A stretch of 64,000 nucleotides of DNA, taken from positions 1 to 64,000 of the forward strand of contig NZ_SNUA01000015.1 in the NCBI RefSeq assembly GCF_004360225.1. Direction: 5' to 3'. The stretch's first letter is position 1. Each line of letters starts with the position of its first letter. This document shows, one piece after another, positions 1-9,278 of the stretch. The notes beneath the pieces were generated by a model. The model was not told the DNA's origin and ran no database searches. It saw only the letters and a program-made list of their open reading frames with translations. Position numbers and translations under genes: made by a program. The stretch is from Alcanivorax sp. 24 (GTDB lineage: Bacteria > Pseudomonadota > Gammaproteobacteria > Pseudomonadales > Alcanivoracaceae).

Positions 1-85
1 TCGGCGTTTGAAGGTGCGGGGTGGGGCCATATCTCCCACAGTCTGTACCCTAGGGTCAGAAGCCAGCCTGGTCCCTCCACCCCGA

Positions 86-176
86 CAAGTCTTCTCCTTC
101 TAAGACTTGCCGGGAAACCATACAAGCCAGCCTGCTGGCGAATGAGCCCTTCCGAACGATGGAAAAATTCGCCAGC
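86..176. repeat. Hairpin and REP-like inverted repeat at window start
   Basis: Two structures lie downstream of the ABC permease gene. A hairpin has an 8-bp perfect stem (86-93 with 102-109) and an 8-nt loop, and is extended by CCCG/CGGG on the outside. A REP-like palindrome pairs GCTGGCGAAT at 134-143 with ATTCGCCAGC at 167-176. The hairpin could act as a terminator for the minus-strand operon, but it has no T-run. No coding region is convincing in bases 1-228. Confidence 0.5.
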
Positions 177-228
177 GGGGTTGGCTGCCACAGAATGTTG
201 CCCTGGTGTACCAGCCAGGGCGTGGCAT

Positions 229-1317
229 TCAATCCAGCCGTTTATGCACCCGCGTCACCGCGACAACCAGCAGGACCAGGGCGAAGGCGGCCAGGGCCAA
301 TAACTCCGGCCACAGATCGCTGAGTCCGGCGCCGCGCAGCATGATGCCCCGTGCCAGGCGGATGAAATGGGTTAGCGGCAGCACCTCGGCGATCCATTGA
401 GCGGCCTTGGGCATGCCTTCATAGGGAAACATGAAGCCGGATAGCAGAATCTGCGGCAGAAACGTGAAGATCGCCGCCTGGATCGCCTGGAACTGACTGC
501 GCACCAGGGTGGAAATAAAGATACCCAGCGCCAGGCTGGCGATGATGAACAGCAAAGCCGCCAGATAGAGTTCAAGCGGCGAGCCCCGCACCGGCACCTG
601 GAAAATCCACTTTCCCAGCAGCAGCACCAGCGAGGTCTGAATCAGGCCGATGGCGATGAAGGGCAGTACCTTTCCCAGGGTCAGCTCCGCCGAGGACAGC
701 GGCGTGGTGATGAGGAATTCCAGGTTGCCCTGTTCCCGTTCCCGCACCAGCGCGATGGCGGTGAACATGACCATGGTCATGGTCAGGATCACGCCGATCA
801 GCCCGGGCACGGTGTTCAGCGGCGCGTTGCGGTGCGGATTGTAGTAGGGCAGCACTTCCACCGAAGCCGTGCTGGTGGCGCCGCGCAAAGGGAATTGGGC
901 GATTTGGCGGGCGGCTTGTTGCACTACCTGGTCGGAACCGTCGACGATCAGTTGCAACGGCGGTCGTTGACCTTGCCGGCGGCGCTCGAAATCCGACGGA
1001 ATGATCAGCACCGCTTTCACTTCTCCCCGTCGCAACAGGGCCTCGCCGGTGGCCGGATGAGGCACGGCGCGATTGAAATTGAACACTCGTGATTGCTGTA
1101 GTTCCGCCACCACCCGCCGGCTTGTTTGTGTTTGGGCCTGATCCACCACGGCGGCGGGCAGGTGGCGCACATCCATATTGATGGCGTAGCCGAACAGGAT
1201 CAGCTGCAGGGTGGGAATGCCGATGATCATGCCGTAGGTGAGGCGGTCCCGGCGCAGCTGCCGCAGTTCCTTGATCACCACCGCGAGCAGGCGCGCAAGG
1301 CTGAAACGATCGCTCAC
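229..1317 (-). CDS. ABC-2 type transporter permease (YbhS/YbhR-like)
   Basis: Inner-membrane permease of an ABC export system, 362 aa. One membrane segment lies near the N-terminus (about residues 25-47), then a periplasmic domain of roughly 120 residues, then about five hydrophobic segments between 170 and 356. This is the usual layout of the ABC2_membrane_3 family. Its ATG overlaps the stop codon of the ATPase gene by 4 bp (ATGA), so the two are translationally coupled. The set TetR-adaptor-ATPase-permease resembles E. coli cecR-ybhGFSR, but only one permease gene is present, so it probably works as a homodimer. Substrate is unknown; drugs or other small amphiphiles are likely by homology. 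Confidence 0.88.
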   Translation of the reverse strand: MSDRFSLARLLAVVIKELRQLRRDRLTYGMIIGIPTLQLILFGYAINMDVRHLPAAVVDQAQTQTSRRVVAELQQSRVFNFNRAVPHPATGEALLRRGEVKAVLIIPSDFERRRQGQRPPLQLIVDGSDQVVQQAARQIAQFPLRGATSTASVEVLPYYNPHRNAPLNTVPGLIGVILTMTMVMFTAIALVREREQGNLEFLITTPLSSAELTLGKVLPFIAIGLIQTSLVLLLGKWIFQVPVRGSPLELYLAALLFIIASLALGIFISTLVRSQFQAIQAAIFTFLPQILLSGFMFPYEGMPKAAQWIAEVLPLTHFIRLARGIMLRGAGLSDLWPELLALAAFALVLLVVAVTRVHKRLD

Positions 1318-2249
1318 GATGCTCCCTCCGTGTGGCGGTGGGTGGCGGCGACGAAGACATCTTCGAGATTGACCCCGGTGTAGTCCACCTCGCCTTCGAT
1401 GCCCTCCTTATGCAGAGCGTCACGTACCGCTGGTAACTGATCCGGGGACGAGACCAGCACCCGCAGGCTGGCGCCGATTTGCGCGCAGGACCGCACGCCG
1501 TCCAATGTTTGCAATACCGTCTGGGCCTTTCTCGGCGTTGCCGTTACCACCAGCAAGGGCGTCGCGCCGACCTCGGCTTTCAGTCGCTCGGGGCTGCCCT
1601 GAGCCATCAGCCTGCCTCGTTGCAGGATAGCCAGTTGGTGGCAACGTTCCGCCTCATCCATGTAATGGGTGGAGACCAGCAGCGTGGTGCCGGCGTCGGT
1701 GAGGGCGAACAGCTCGTCCCAGAAATCCCGCCGCGATTGCGGGTCCACGGCACTGGTGGGCTCGTCCAGGAACAACAGTTCCGGCCGGTTCAGTACCGCG
1801 GTGGCCAGGGCCAGGCGCTGTTTCTGGCCGCCACTGAGCGTGCCCGCCAACTGGCCGGTCAGCTCTTCCAGATGATAGCGATGGCAGAGTTCTTCCACCC
1901 GCTGGCGGGTATGCGAGCGGCTCAGTCCGAACAGCCGGGCAACGAACTCCAGGTTCTCGCGCACGGTCAGATCGCGGTACAGCGAGAACGTTTGTGTCAT
2001 GTAACCGGCCCGGCGTTTCAGCGCTTCGGCGTGTTTCGGGATGTCCAGGTCGAGCACGCGGATATCGCCCTCACTGGGTAACAGCAGGCCGCAGAGCATG
2101 CGGATGGTGGTGGACTTGCCGCAGCCATTGGGGCCGAGAAAGCCGTAGACCTGGCCGCGCGGCACACTGAGATCCAGGTGATCGACGGCGGTGAAGTCGC
2201 CGAACCGGCGGGTCAGATCATGGGTCTCGATGGCGTTGTCAGTGCTCAT
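1314..2249 (-). CDS. ABC transporter ATP-binding protein (YbhF-like)
   Basis: Cytoplasmic ATPase that powers the neighbouring permease, 311 aa. Visible motifs are Walker A GPNGCGKST (39-47), ABC signature LSGGQ (138-142) and Walker B LLFLDEP (158-164) with catalytic Glu163. It holds a single nucleotide-binding domain and is about half the length of E. coli YbhF, which has two. The last 90 residues form the usual C-terminal regulatory extension of drug-export ATPases. Its start overlaps the end of the upstream adaptor gene by 11 bp, so the operon is tightly packed. Confidence 0.92.
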   Translation of the reverse strand: MSTDNAIETHDLTRRFGDFTAVDHLDLSVPRGQVYGFLGPNGCGKSTTIRMLCGLLLPSEGDIRVLDLDIPKHAEALKRRAGYMTQTFSLYRDLTVRENLEFVARLFGLSRSHTRQRVEELCHRYHLEELTGQLAGTLSGGQKQRLALATAVLNRPELLFLDEPTSAVDPQSRRDFWDELFALTDAGTTLLVSTHYMDEAERCHQLAILQRGRLMAQGSPERLKAEVGATPLLVVTATPRKAQTVLQTLDGVRSCAQIGASLRVLVSSPDQLPAVRDALHKEGIEGEVDYTGVNLEDVFVAATHRHTEGAS

Positions 2250-3228
2250 CGTCTTGCTCTGGCCAGACCTGACAGGGGACGCCCGCCGGCAACTCGCGGG
2301 CGGCGTCTCCGAGCAGCGTCAACTCCGCCATATAGGACAGCCGGGCGGCATCGTCACCGCTGAGCGCGTAGTAGGGGGTGAAGGCCGGGTCCTGACGGAT
2401 GCCGCGCACCTCGGCGTCGAAGGGCGTGTCGATGCCGTCCACGGCGACACGGAAGCGATCGCCGGGCCGGATCGCCGCCCGCCGGGGTTCCGGGATATAG
2501 ACCCGCGCGTAAGGCGCGTCGCCACCGAGCAGGCTGACCAGCACCGCGCCCTGGGCGGGTTGATCGCCGAGCCGGTGGGGCAGGGCATCCACCCGGCCGG
2601 TGGTGGGGGCCACTGCGTCCAGACGTTGCCGCTGGCGCTGTAACTCCGCCACGGCCGCCTGTGCCGCCAACAAGGCGGCACGCGCCTGATCCAACTGTTC
2701 CGGGCGGGTGCCGGCGAGCAGTTCGTCCAGCCGTGCCTGACGGGCGTCCACCTGAGCGCCGAGACTGCTCACTCGGGTACGGGCGTCGTCCAGATCGGCG
2801 CGAGCCACGCTGCCCCGTTCGAACAGCGTTTGTGTCCGCCGCAGATCCTGCCGCGCCAGGGCGTGTTCGCTGCGCGCCTGGGCAAGTTCGGCACGGTTGG
2901 CGTCGATGGTTTCCTGCCTCGGGCCGCTTTCCAGCTCGGCAAGCCGGGCCTGTTGCCCGGCCAGGTCCGCCCGCGCCGCGTCCAGCCGTGCCTGCACCCG
3001 GGTCGGGTCCAGGCGCAGCAAACGCTGGCCGGCGGTCACCGCCTGACCTTCCCGCACGGCCAGTTCGATGACCGGTTCGGAGGCTTCGGCCAGGATCGCC
3101 ACGCGGTCCCATTCGATAGTGCCGAGCAGGGGCTCGGGTTGGTCGCCGCAGCCGGAGAGCAGCAGCAATAAGGTGGTGACGACAGCGTAATGCGTGATGG
3201 GAGCGGAGTGGTCGCGGATTGCTTTCAC
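2239..3228 (-). CDS. HlyD/YbhG-family membrane fusion lipoprotein
   Basis: Periplasmic adaptor of the ABC exporter, 329 aa. The N-terminus is a hydrophobic signal ending in a lipobox LLSGC, with Cys27 as the predicted lipidation site, so it is probably a lipoprotein rather than a single-pass membrane protein. A lipoyl/barrel half (about 45-75) is followed by an Ala/Gln/Arg/Leu-rich coiled-coil hairpin (about 75-195) and a second barrel half with a beta-barrel domain. It should bridge the permease to an outer-membrane channel, which is not encoded here. Only 4 bp separate it from the TetR gene upstream. Confidence 0.88.
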   Translation of the reverse strand: MKAIRDHSAPITHYAVVTTLLLLLSGCGDQPEPLLGTIEWDRVAILAEASEPVIELAVREGQAVTAGQRLLRLDPTRVQARLDAARADLAGQQARLAELESGPRQETIDANRAELAQARSEHALARQDLRRTQTLFERGSVARADLDDARTRVSSLGAQVDARQARLDELLAGTRPEQLDQARAALLAAQAAVAELQRQRQRLDAVAPTTGRVDALPHRLGDQPAQGAVLVSLLGGDAPYARVYIPEPRRAAIRPGDRFRVAVDGIDTPFDAEVRGIRQDPAFTPYYALSGDDAARLSYMAELTLLGDAARELPAGVPCQVWPEQDDEH

Positions 3229-3232
3229 GCCT

Positions 3233-3883
3233 TTATCCTCCGGTCAGACCGCCGTGCAGCAAGGCGCGCACATGGCGGATCAGGGTGGCGGTGTCGATGT
3301 TCTGGTTGCCCGGAAAACGGGACCACAGCGAGCGGGTGGCAAGGGCGAAGATCGTCAGGCCGATCAACGATATTGGTACCAGGCGCGGTTCGATATCCGG
3401 GTTCAGCAGGCCTCGCCGTTGATCCCGTTCGATCGCATCGGTGATGGTGCCGGCGACTCGTGGTGCCACTTCCCGCACCAGCATTTCGCGCAATTGGCCG
3501 CCTTCGGTCAGCACTTCCCGTACCCACAGTGGGGGAAGCCAGGAGGCACCCGACACGGTTTCCAGTATTGTCACAACGAAGCGGTCGAGAATCTGGCCGG
3601 CGCCGTCGTCCGGGGCGTGTTCGGTGATGCTGTCAAGGGCGGGGGCGATCAGCGCCAACAGGCGTTCCCGCACTACCGCCTCCACCAACTGATCCTTGTT
3701 GCCGAAGTAGTAGTGCATCAATGCCGGGGTAACGCGTGCTTCGCGGGCGATACGGCTTAACGGGGTGCCGCTGATGCCGTGTTCGCTGAACTGTCGCACC
3801 GCCACATCCAGCAGTTGTGAGCGCTGATCGGGACCGGTTCCGGTTTCCGGGCGCCCGGGCCGGCGGCCACGGGGAGGGCTCAT
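3233..3883 (-). CDS. TetR-family regulator of the ABC export operon (CecR-like)
   Basis: Transcriptional repressor, 216 aa. The N-terminal helix-turn-helix domain lies at about residues 22-68, including the family signature around ALMHYYFGNKDQL. The C-terminal part fits the DUF1956-type ligand domain found in CecR/YbiH. It is the first gene of the adaptor-ATPase-permease operon, so autoregulation plus control of the pump is the simple reading. An AT-rich palindrome 30 bp upstream of its start is the likely operator. The N-terminus is rich in Arg and Pro (PRGRRPGRP), which is common in this subfamily. Confidence 0.88.
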   Translation of the reverse strand: MSPPRGRRPGRPETGTGPDQRSQLLDVAVRQFSEHGISGTPLSRIAREARVTPALMHYYFGNKDQLVEAVVRERLLALIAPALDSITEHAPDDGAGQILDRFVVTILETVSGASWLPPLWVREVLTEGGQLREMLVREVAPRVAGTITDAIERDQRRGLLNPDIEPRLVPISLIGLTIFALATRSLWSRFPGNQNIDTATLIRHVRALLHGGLTGG

Positions 3884-3912
3884 GGTGACTCTCTCTGATA
3901 ACGGTATTCGGC

Positions 3913-3933
3913 AATTTAATTAATAATTAATTT
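3913..3933. promoter_or_regulatory. Candidate TetR operator, 21-bp AT-rich palindrome
   Basis: Two perfect 7-bp arms, TTAATTA (3916-3922) and TAATTAA (3924-3930), flank a central A. Two more matching pairs extend the palindrome to 21 bp with one mismatched pair. It is all A/T inside a GC-rich genome and sits 30-50 bp upstream of the TetR start, in the gap shared with the AraC gene. Operator function is inferred from position and symmetry. Confidence 0.55.
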
Positions 3934-4122
3934 AATTACCAGCCCCATGGAAAATTTCACCGATCGGCATGGGCGTCGACGGCGCCGACAGTCTGGATTG
4001 GCGGTATCACCATGCCAATCGCCGGCGCTTTTATTTATCATTGGGCCTTTCCCGGGGGATGGCCGGGGCAGGCGGCTTTTTCGCCGCCGCGCAAGCCGTC
4101 GTCCCCACGTTCAGGATCGCGG

Positions 4123-5151
4123 ATGAATCAACGAAGAACCATCAATGTGCGGCGAGTGGTCAAGGTGCTGCAGGGGGCGGCGCGCAGCGGCGTGAGCATC
4201 CCCGAACTGCTGGATCAGTGCGGCATCGAGCGGCGCGTTCTGGAGCAGCCGGACGCCCGTATCGAACGGGACACCTTTATCCGGCTGATGCTGCTGGTGA
4301 TGGAACAGACCCAGGACGAGTTTCTTGGCTTCGGCCAGGGCCGCAAGTCCAAGCCCGGCACCTTCTCGATGATGGCTCATGCGGTGATCAATTGTCCCAC
4401 TCTGGAGGCGGCGGTACGCCGGGGGATCCGTTTTTATGCGTTGTTCGATCTCAACGTGCGCACCTGGCTGCGGCGCGAGGGTGACCAGGCCCGGCTGATC
4501 ACCGAAGTCGATCCGCGCCTGGATTTTCGTGACGTGATCATCGATGCCATGCTGTTTCTCAGCCTGCGCTTCATGAGCTGGCTGGTGGGCAAGGTGGTGG
4601 AGCCCCAGGCGGTCTACCTGGATTATCAGCCGCTCAAGGAAGACGATGAACACCGTTTCATGTTCAACTGTCCGACTTACTACAATAGCGGCGTTAATCA
4701 GGTGGTGTTTCCCGCCCACTACCTGGACCTGCCCTTGGTGAGAAACGAGCTGTCGTTGTCCCATTTCCTGCGTGAGTCTCTGGCTCAGTTGTTCGAAGGC
4801 AACGTGCATAATGTGGGGCTGCCGGCGCGTATCCGTGGTTTGCTGTCGGAGAGCTACGATGGCCATTTTCCGGACTTCGGTGAAGTCTGCCGGCGCCTGG
4901 AGATGACACCGCAGACCCTGCGCCGCCGTCTCAAGGACGACAACACCAGTTACCAGGAAATCAAGGATTCGATCCGCAAGGACGCCTCGGTGTACTACCT
5001 GTCCAAGGCGGAACTCAGTATTGACGAAATCGCCCTGTTGATGGGCTTCAGTGAAGCCAGCTCGTTCCACCGGGCGTTCAAGAAATGGACCAACATGACC
5101 CCGTCGGCGTACCGGCGGACCCACTTTGGAGAAACGAATGAGCACCCCTGA
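4123..5151 (+). CDS. AraC-family transcriptional regulator (OruR/ArgR-type)
   Basis: DNA-binding regulator, 342 aa from the preferred start. The N-terminal part matches the arabinose-binding-type domain seen in AraC regulators of fatty-acid and amino-acid genes (PF12625-like). The C-terminal ~100 residues hold two helix-turn-helix motifs, with the conserved run IDEIALLMGFSEASSFHRAFKKW split over the second HTH. An upstream ATG at 4012 stays open, but its translation (Pro/Gly/Ser-rich) is unlike the family, so ATG 4123 (MNQRRTINVRR) is chosen. The 3' end overlaps purU by 14 bp. The effector is unknown. Confidence 0.85.
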   Translation: MNQRRTINVRRVVKVLQGAARSGVSIPELLDQCGIERRVLEQPDARIERDTFIRLMLLVMEQTQDEFLGFGQGRKSKPGTFSMMAHAVINCPTLEAAVRRGIRFYALFDLNVRTWLRREGDQARLITEVDPRLDFRDVIIDAMLFLSLRFMSWLVGKVVEPQAVYLDYQPLKEDDEHRFMFNCPTYYNSGVNQVVFPAHYLDLPLVRNELSLSHFLRESLAQLFEGNVHNVGLPARIRGLLSESYDGHFPDFGEVCRRLEMTPQTLRRRLKDDNTSYQEIKDSIRKDASVYYLSKAELSIDEIALLMGFSEASSFHRAFKKWTNMTPSAYRRTHFGETNEHP

Positions 5152-6010
5152 CGCCGCCACCGCGCGGTTGCTGGTGACCTGTCCGGACCAGCCCGGCATC
5201 ATCAGCGCGGTTTCCACCTTCTTCTATAACCATGGCGCCAATATCACCGATCTGGATCAGCACTCCAGCGATACCCAGGACGGTACTTTCTTTTTGCGCC
5301 TGGAATTCCAGACTCCGGATCTGGATTGCTCGCGGGATGCCCTGGAAAATAATTTCCGCAAGCGGGTGGCGGAACGGTACGGCATGCAGTGGCACATCAG
5401 CTACGCCGCCGAGAAGAAGCGCATGGCGATCCTGGTGTCCCGTCATGACCACGTGCTCATGGACTTGCTGTGGCGGGTCTCGAGGGATGATCTGTCCGCC
5501 GACATCACCATGGTGATTAGCAACCACGACGATCTGCGCGACGAGGTGGAGCGCTTCGACATTCCCTATCATCACATTCCGGTGACCCGGGAAAACAAGG
5601 CGGAAGCCGAGGCCCGGGCGCTGGAATTGCTGGAAGGCCAGGTGGATGTGATCGTGCTGGCCCGCTACATGCAGATTCTCAGCCCGGAGTTCGTCGCCCG
5701 GCATCCCCATCGCATCATCAATATTCACCATTCTTTCCTGCCGGCCTTCGTCGGCGCCAACCCTTACCAGCAGGCCTGGGACCGGGGCGTCAAGCTGATC
5801 GGCGCCACCAGTCACTACGTCACCGAGGATCTGGACCAGGGGCCGATCATCGAGCAGAACGTACAACGCGTCTCCCACCGCCATTCGGCCAGGGAGTTGC
5901 GCGCCCTGGGGCAGGACGTGGAACGCCAGGTAATGCAGCGCGCGGTACGCTGGCACCTGGAGGACCGGGTCATCGTCGACGGCAACAAGACGGTGGTGTT
6001 CGTTAAGTAA
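5138..6010 (+). CDS. purU: Formyltetrahydrofolate deformylase
   Basis: Hydrolyses 10-formyl-THF to THF and formate, balancing one-carbon pools and supplying formate for PurT. The protein is 290 aa. An ACT domain (about 10-85) is followed by a formyltransferase-fold catalytic domain (about 92-275). The catalytic Asn-His-Asp set is visible as N195 and H197 (NIHHSFLPAF) and D233 (DLDQGPI). ATG 5138 is chosen because GGAGA at 5128-5132 is well spaced and the protein then starts where the family does. It overlaps the end of the AraC gene, suggesting coupled expression. Confidence 0.95.
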   Translation: MSTPDAATARLLVTCPDQPGIISAVSTFFYNHGANITDLDQHSSDTQDGTFFLRLEFQTPDLDCSRDALENNFRKRVAERYGMQWHISYAAEKKRMAILVSRHDHVLMDLLWRVSRDDLSADITMVISNHDDLRDEVERFDIPYHHIPVTRENKAEAEARALELLEGQVDVIVLARYMQILSPEFVARHPHRIINIHHSFLPAFVGANPYQQAWDRGVKLIGATSHYVTEDLDQGPIIEQNVQRVSHRHSARELRALGQDVERQVMQRAVRWHLEDRVIVDGNKTVVFVK

Positions 6011-6017
6011 GAACAAA

Positions 6018-6209
6018 TTGACAGTTGATAGTGGACAGTTGACAGCGGAAGGAAAAAGTCACTTCCTGTGTTTTCTGTGGGAGCTTGCTTGCAAGCGAAT
6101 ATTGCCAAGTGCCGAGCGAACCTCATTCGCTTGCAGGCAAGCTCCCACATCGGCTAAAGATCGCCTGTTCCTGTTTTTCCGCTGTCAACTGTCCACTATC
6201 AACTGTCAA
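6018..6209. repeat. 192-bp element: 31-bp perfect inverted repeats around a REP palindrome
   Basis: The arms at 6018-6048 and 6179-6209 are exact reverse complements over 31 bp. Each arm contains the internal near-repeat GACAGTTGA twice. Inside lies a REP-type palindrome, with GTGGGAGCTTGC... at 6077-6100 pairing with ...GCAAGCTCCCAC at 6125-6148. The nested symmetry suggests a small non-autonomous element inserted between purU and rlmM. There is no coding capacity. Confidence 0.85.
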
Positions 6210-6226
6210 CTTTCCCCCGAGGGTTT

Positions 6227-7267
6227 ATGGCTGAGCAACCACAACGTTACCTCGCCTTGTGCCGGCCCGGGTTCGAGTCGGATCTGGCGGCGGAGTTGTC
6301 GGATCGGGCCGCCGATCTGGGCGCCGCCGGTTACCCGCGGACACAGCCGGGCAGTGGCTCCGTGTTCTGGGAAAACCTGCAAGGGGACCCGGCTCCGATT
6401 CTGGAAAGCGGGCTGATTTTCGCGCGGACCTTCTATCCGCTGGTGGCGGCGTTCGATGATTTGCCGGAGCGGGATCGCATCGGTGCCCTGTGGCCGGAGT
6501 TAAAACGTAACGGCCCTTACACGGAGCTGTATCTGGAACACGCGGACACCAATGACCGCCGTGAACTGGCCGGCTTCCTGCGTGGCTTCCGCAAGGCGCT
6601 GGAGCCGCGTCTGCGTAAGGAAGGCGTGCTGCGCGCAAATTCCAGTCGACGTCTGCATCTGTATTTCGACGATTCCCGCCATGGCTATATTGGCGTCAGC
6701 CCGGCCCGGCTGCCGTTGCCCGAAGGGGGTATTCGACGGCTGCGGCTGGCGCCGGAGGCGCCAAGCCGGTCGGCACTGAAGCTGGAAGAAGCAATGCTGC
6801 GTTTCCTCGGGCGCGGCCGGCCGGAGGGGCTGCACACCGCGGTGGACCTTGGCGCGGCGCCCGGCGGTTGGAGCTGGCAGCTGGCGCGCCTGGGCATCAA
6901 GGTCACCGGTATCGACCATGGTCGCCTCGATACCCGCCTGCTGGAGGAATACCCGGTGCGTCACGTTTCCGCCGACGCCTTCACCTGGCGCCCGGAGCGA
7001 CCGGTGGACCTGGTGGTTTGCGATGTGGTGGACAAACCGGCCCGCACGCAATCACTGATGTTGAAATGGCTGACCCAGGGCTGGGCCCGGACCGCCTTGT
7101 TCAATCTGAAATTGCCGATGGCGCGCCGTTATCGTGAGTCGCGGGTGCTGTTGGAGCGATTGGCGGAGGGCATGGAAAAACAGGGCCTGGCCGCCCGTAT
7201 CAACGCCGCGCATCTGTACTACGACCGCGAGGAAATCACCGTCTGGGTGGATACTCGTGCCCCCTGA
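6227..7267 (+). CDS. rlmM: 23S rRNA C2498 2'-O-ribose methyltransferase
   Basis: SAM-dependent enzyme that methylates the ribose of C2498 in 23S rRNA, 346 aa, close to the family length. The N-terminal THUMP-like region (about 1-165) precedes a Rossmann methyltransferase domain with SAM motif DLGAAPGGW (207-215). The K-D-K-E catalytic set expected for 2'-O-methyltransferases is consistent with K185, the Asp of VCDVVD, the Lys of LKLPM and the Glu of EEITVW. The gene starts 18 bp after the inverted-repeat element, and its stop overlaps the GTG of the next gene. Confidence 0.95.
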   Translation: MAEQPQRYLALCRPGFESDLAAELSDRAADLGAAGYPRTQPGSGSVFWENLQGDPAPILESGLIFARTFYPLVAAFDDLPERDRIGALWPELKRNGPYTELYLEHADTNDRRELAGFLRGFRKALEPRLRKEGVLRANSSRRLHLYFDDSRHGYIGVSPARLPLPEGGIRRLRLAPEAPSRSALKLEEAMLRFLGRGRPEGLHTAVDLGAAPGGWSWQLARLGIKVTGIDHGRLDTRLLEEYPVRHVSADAFTWRPERPVDLVVCDVVDKPARTQSLMLKWLTQGWARTALFNLKLPMARRYRESRVLLERLAEGMEKQGLAARINAAHLYYDREEITVWVDTRAP

Positions 7268-8528
7268 GCGCGGTCCGGCCCCGGCATACGTACTGCTGAC
7301 TCTGGCCGGACTCTATTTTCTGCAAGGCCTGCCGTCCGGTTTATTGGCCAAGGCGGTACCGGCGCTGGCCCGGGAAGCGGGGCTGTCCACCGAATGGATC
7401 GGTCTGCTGGCCCTGGCGGCGTTGCCCTGGGCGCTGAAGTTCCTGTGGGCACCCTGGGTGGATCCGATGGCCGGTGCCCGCGCCGGTCACCGCCTGCGTT
7501 GGGTGGCGGCGGCGCAAGTGCTGGTGATGGCGCTGTTGCTGGTGCTGTCGTTGTTGGAGCGCCCGCTTTGGTTTGGTGAGGCGTTTCCGGTTCTGCTGTT
7601 GATCCTGTTTCTGATCAATCTGGCCAGTGCGACTCAGGACGTGGCCGCCGATGGCCTGGCGGTACGCTGGTTGCGGGGTGATCTGTACGGCCTGGGCAAC
7701 GGCATCCAGGTGTCCGGTTACAAGGTCGGGCTGATTCTCAGTGGTGGTCTGTTTCTGATCGCCAACGACCTGATTGGCTGGCGCGGTTCATTGTGGTTGC
7801 TGACCATCATGATTGGCGTGCTGTTGATTGGGATTCTGCGTTTCCCGGAGCCGGCGGAGGCCGCGGCGTCGTTTCCACGGCGCCGTGGCGTGCGGTGGTG
7901 GTGGCGGCGGTCGCGTGGCTTCTGGTGGCGGCCGGGGCTGCTGCCCTGGGCTGTGATCCTGCTTGGTTACAAGGTGGGTGACGGGTTTGGTAGCCGCATG
8001 ATCAAGCCCTATCTGGTGGATCAAGGCTGGACACTGGCCGCCATCGGACGGCTCGATCTGGTGGCCTCTCTGGTGGGGCTGCTCGGTGCCTTGCTGGCCG
8101 GCGTGCTGATGCGCCGCTGGGATTACCGGCGTGCCCTGGTGGGGCTGGGCCTGGGGCAGGGGCTGGCGTTCGTGGGCTGGTGGTGGGTGGCGCGGGCTGA
8201 TGCCGCGACGCCGTTGATATGGATGGTCTCCCTGTTTGAACAGGCGGCGGACGGTGCCTCCACGGTGGTCTTGTTCGTGGTGATGATGGCTTACTGCCGG
8301 TCGGGCTCGGAAGGTGGTGACTACACGCTGCAAGCGTCATTGCAACTGATGGCGGTGGGGATGTTCACGTTGGTCAGCGGATTCAGCGCCGGCTATTTCG
8401 GCTACGCTGGTCATTTCCTGCTGGCGGCGCTGTTGGGCTGCGCGGTGGCCTTGCTGGCCCTGGCCTGGCGCCCGCCGCTTGGGCCCGGCGCGGCAGGGCG
8501 TTATACTGGCGCGCCCGATCACTCCTGA
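7257..8528 (+). CDS. MFS permease of the PAT/RhtX-FptX type
   Basis: Inner-membrane transporter of 423 aa with about 12 hydrophobic segments. The N-terminal run [17 protein letters not shown] and the segment [15 protein letters not shown] are typical of the PAT branch of the major facilitator superfamily, which includes AmpG (muropeptides) and RhtX/FptX (siderophores). The start is taken as GTG 7257, which overlaps the rlmM stop; an ATG at 7134 would add 41 Arg/Trp-rich residues that are out of character. A His/Arg/Trp-rich cytoplasmic loop occurs near residue 215. The substrate cannot be decided from sequence. Confidence 0.8.
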   Translation: MPPERGPAPAYVLLTLAGLYFLQGLPSGLLAKAVPALAREAGLSTEWIGLLALAALPWALKFLWAPWVDPMAGARAGHRLRWVAAAQVLVMALLLVLSLLERPLWFGEAFPVLLLILFLINLASATQDVAADGLAVRWLRGDLYGLGNGIQVSGYKVGLILSGGLFLIANDLIGWRGSLWLLTIMIGVLLIGILRFPEPAEAAASFPRRRGVRWWWRRSRGFWWRPGLLPWAVILLGYKVGDGFGSRMIKPYLVDQGWTLAAIGRLDLVASLVGLLGALLAGVLMRRWDYRRALVGLGLGQGLAFVGWWWVARADAATPLIWMVSLFEQAADGASTVVLFVVMMAYCRSGSEGGDYTLQASLQLMAVGMFTLVSGFSAGYFGYAGHFLLAALLGCAVALLALAWRPPLGPGAAGRYTGAPDHS

Positions 8529-8545
8529 CCCTTCGCGGAAACACC

Positions 8546-8788
8546 ATGTCCGACGCCATTGACGCCCAGCACCACCTCGACGCCACCGGTCTGCTATGCC
8601 CGGAGCCGGTGATGTTGCTGCACAGCAAAGTGCGTGACATGGCGCCGGGCGAGGTATTGGAAGTCCGCGCCACAGATCCCTCCACCGAACGGGATATCCC
8701 CAAGTTTTGCCAGTTCCTGGGCCACACTCTGTTGGCCCGGCGGCAGGATGGCGAGCTGTTCCTTTATTGGATCGAGAAGAAGCGCTGA
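8546..8788 (+). CDS. tusA: Sulfurtransferase TusA
   Basis: Small sulfur carrier, 80 aa, that takes persulfide sulfur from IscS and passes it on toward TusBCD/MnmA for 2-thiouridine in tRNA, and to other sulfur pathways. The active-site Cys is C18 in the family signature GLLCPEPV. The rest of the fold is full length, with the conserved [12 protein letters not shown] segment. It begins 18 bp after the MFS gene and is probably co-transcribed. Confidence 0.95.
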   Translation: MSDAIDAQHHLDATGLLCPEPVMLLHSKVRDMAPGEVLEVRATDPSTERDIPKFCQFLGHTLLARRQDGELFLYWIEKKR

Positions 8789-8796
8789 GGCGGAAT

Positions 8797-8862
8797 TTCG
8801 CTGGCAAGCCAGCTTCCCACAGCCTCTTAGAGCCCCCTGTGGGAAACTGGCTTGCCAGCGAA
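8797..8862. repeat. REP palindrome downstream of tusA
   Basis: Inverted pair TTCGCTGGCAAGCCAG...TCCCACAG (8797-8822) and CTGTGGGA...CTGGCTTGCCAGCGAA (8837-8862), separated by 14 nt. It has the same TTCGC...CCCAC grammar as the REP units elsewhere in the window. It may protect or terminate the purU-tusA transcript. Confidence 0.8.
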
Positions 8863-9278
8863 TGCTTTTGTGTCCTTTCCTGTCCTTTTTCAAACGCGAT
8901 TCCTCTCCGAATCTTTCCTTCATTTCAATGAATTTTTTGTTGTTCTTTGTTGAATCAAAGACATCATCGACAACGAATAACCTCATAAAAAATAGTGCTT
9001 TGCGCGATTTCCAGGGCCCAGTTCCTATTTCATGACATCGCACTTGTTTTCTCTTTCCTGTCCTGGCTAGATGCTGTCATCGATTGTTCAGACGAATCGG
9101 TTAGAACGATAACCGTGACACCGGGAAGACGGTGACGCTCGGGATGCAAGCCGCTTATAACGCCGAACATAACATCAGATAAGCAACGCCAAACAGGGAC
9201 CATGGTTCCGGTTTCTGCCGGACGGGAATCGCCGTGCCATGGCGCGGCCAAACACATCATCAAGGATGGAGAAGGAAC
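8863..9278. other. Long AT-rich leader upstream of the four-gene cassette
   Basis: This 416-bp gap is clearly AT-richer than its surroundings, especially 8870-9040 with T-runs and AATGAATTTTTTG-like stretches. It is the only long non-repeat upstream region before the GNAT-GH3 cassette, so the cassette promoter should lie here. No clean sigma-70 or sigma-54 hexamer pair could be chosen by eye; TTGTTC around 9086 with GATAAC 18 bp later is a weak candidate. No ORF in it is convincing. Confidence 0.5.

Noticed and set aside
1-228. Possible second ABC permease downstream of the first
   Set aside because: The first 228 bases contain only hairpins and no coding frame with membrane-helix character.
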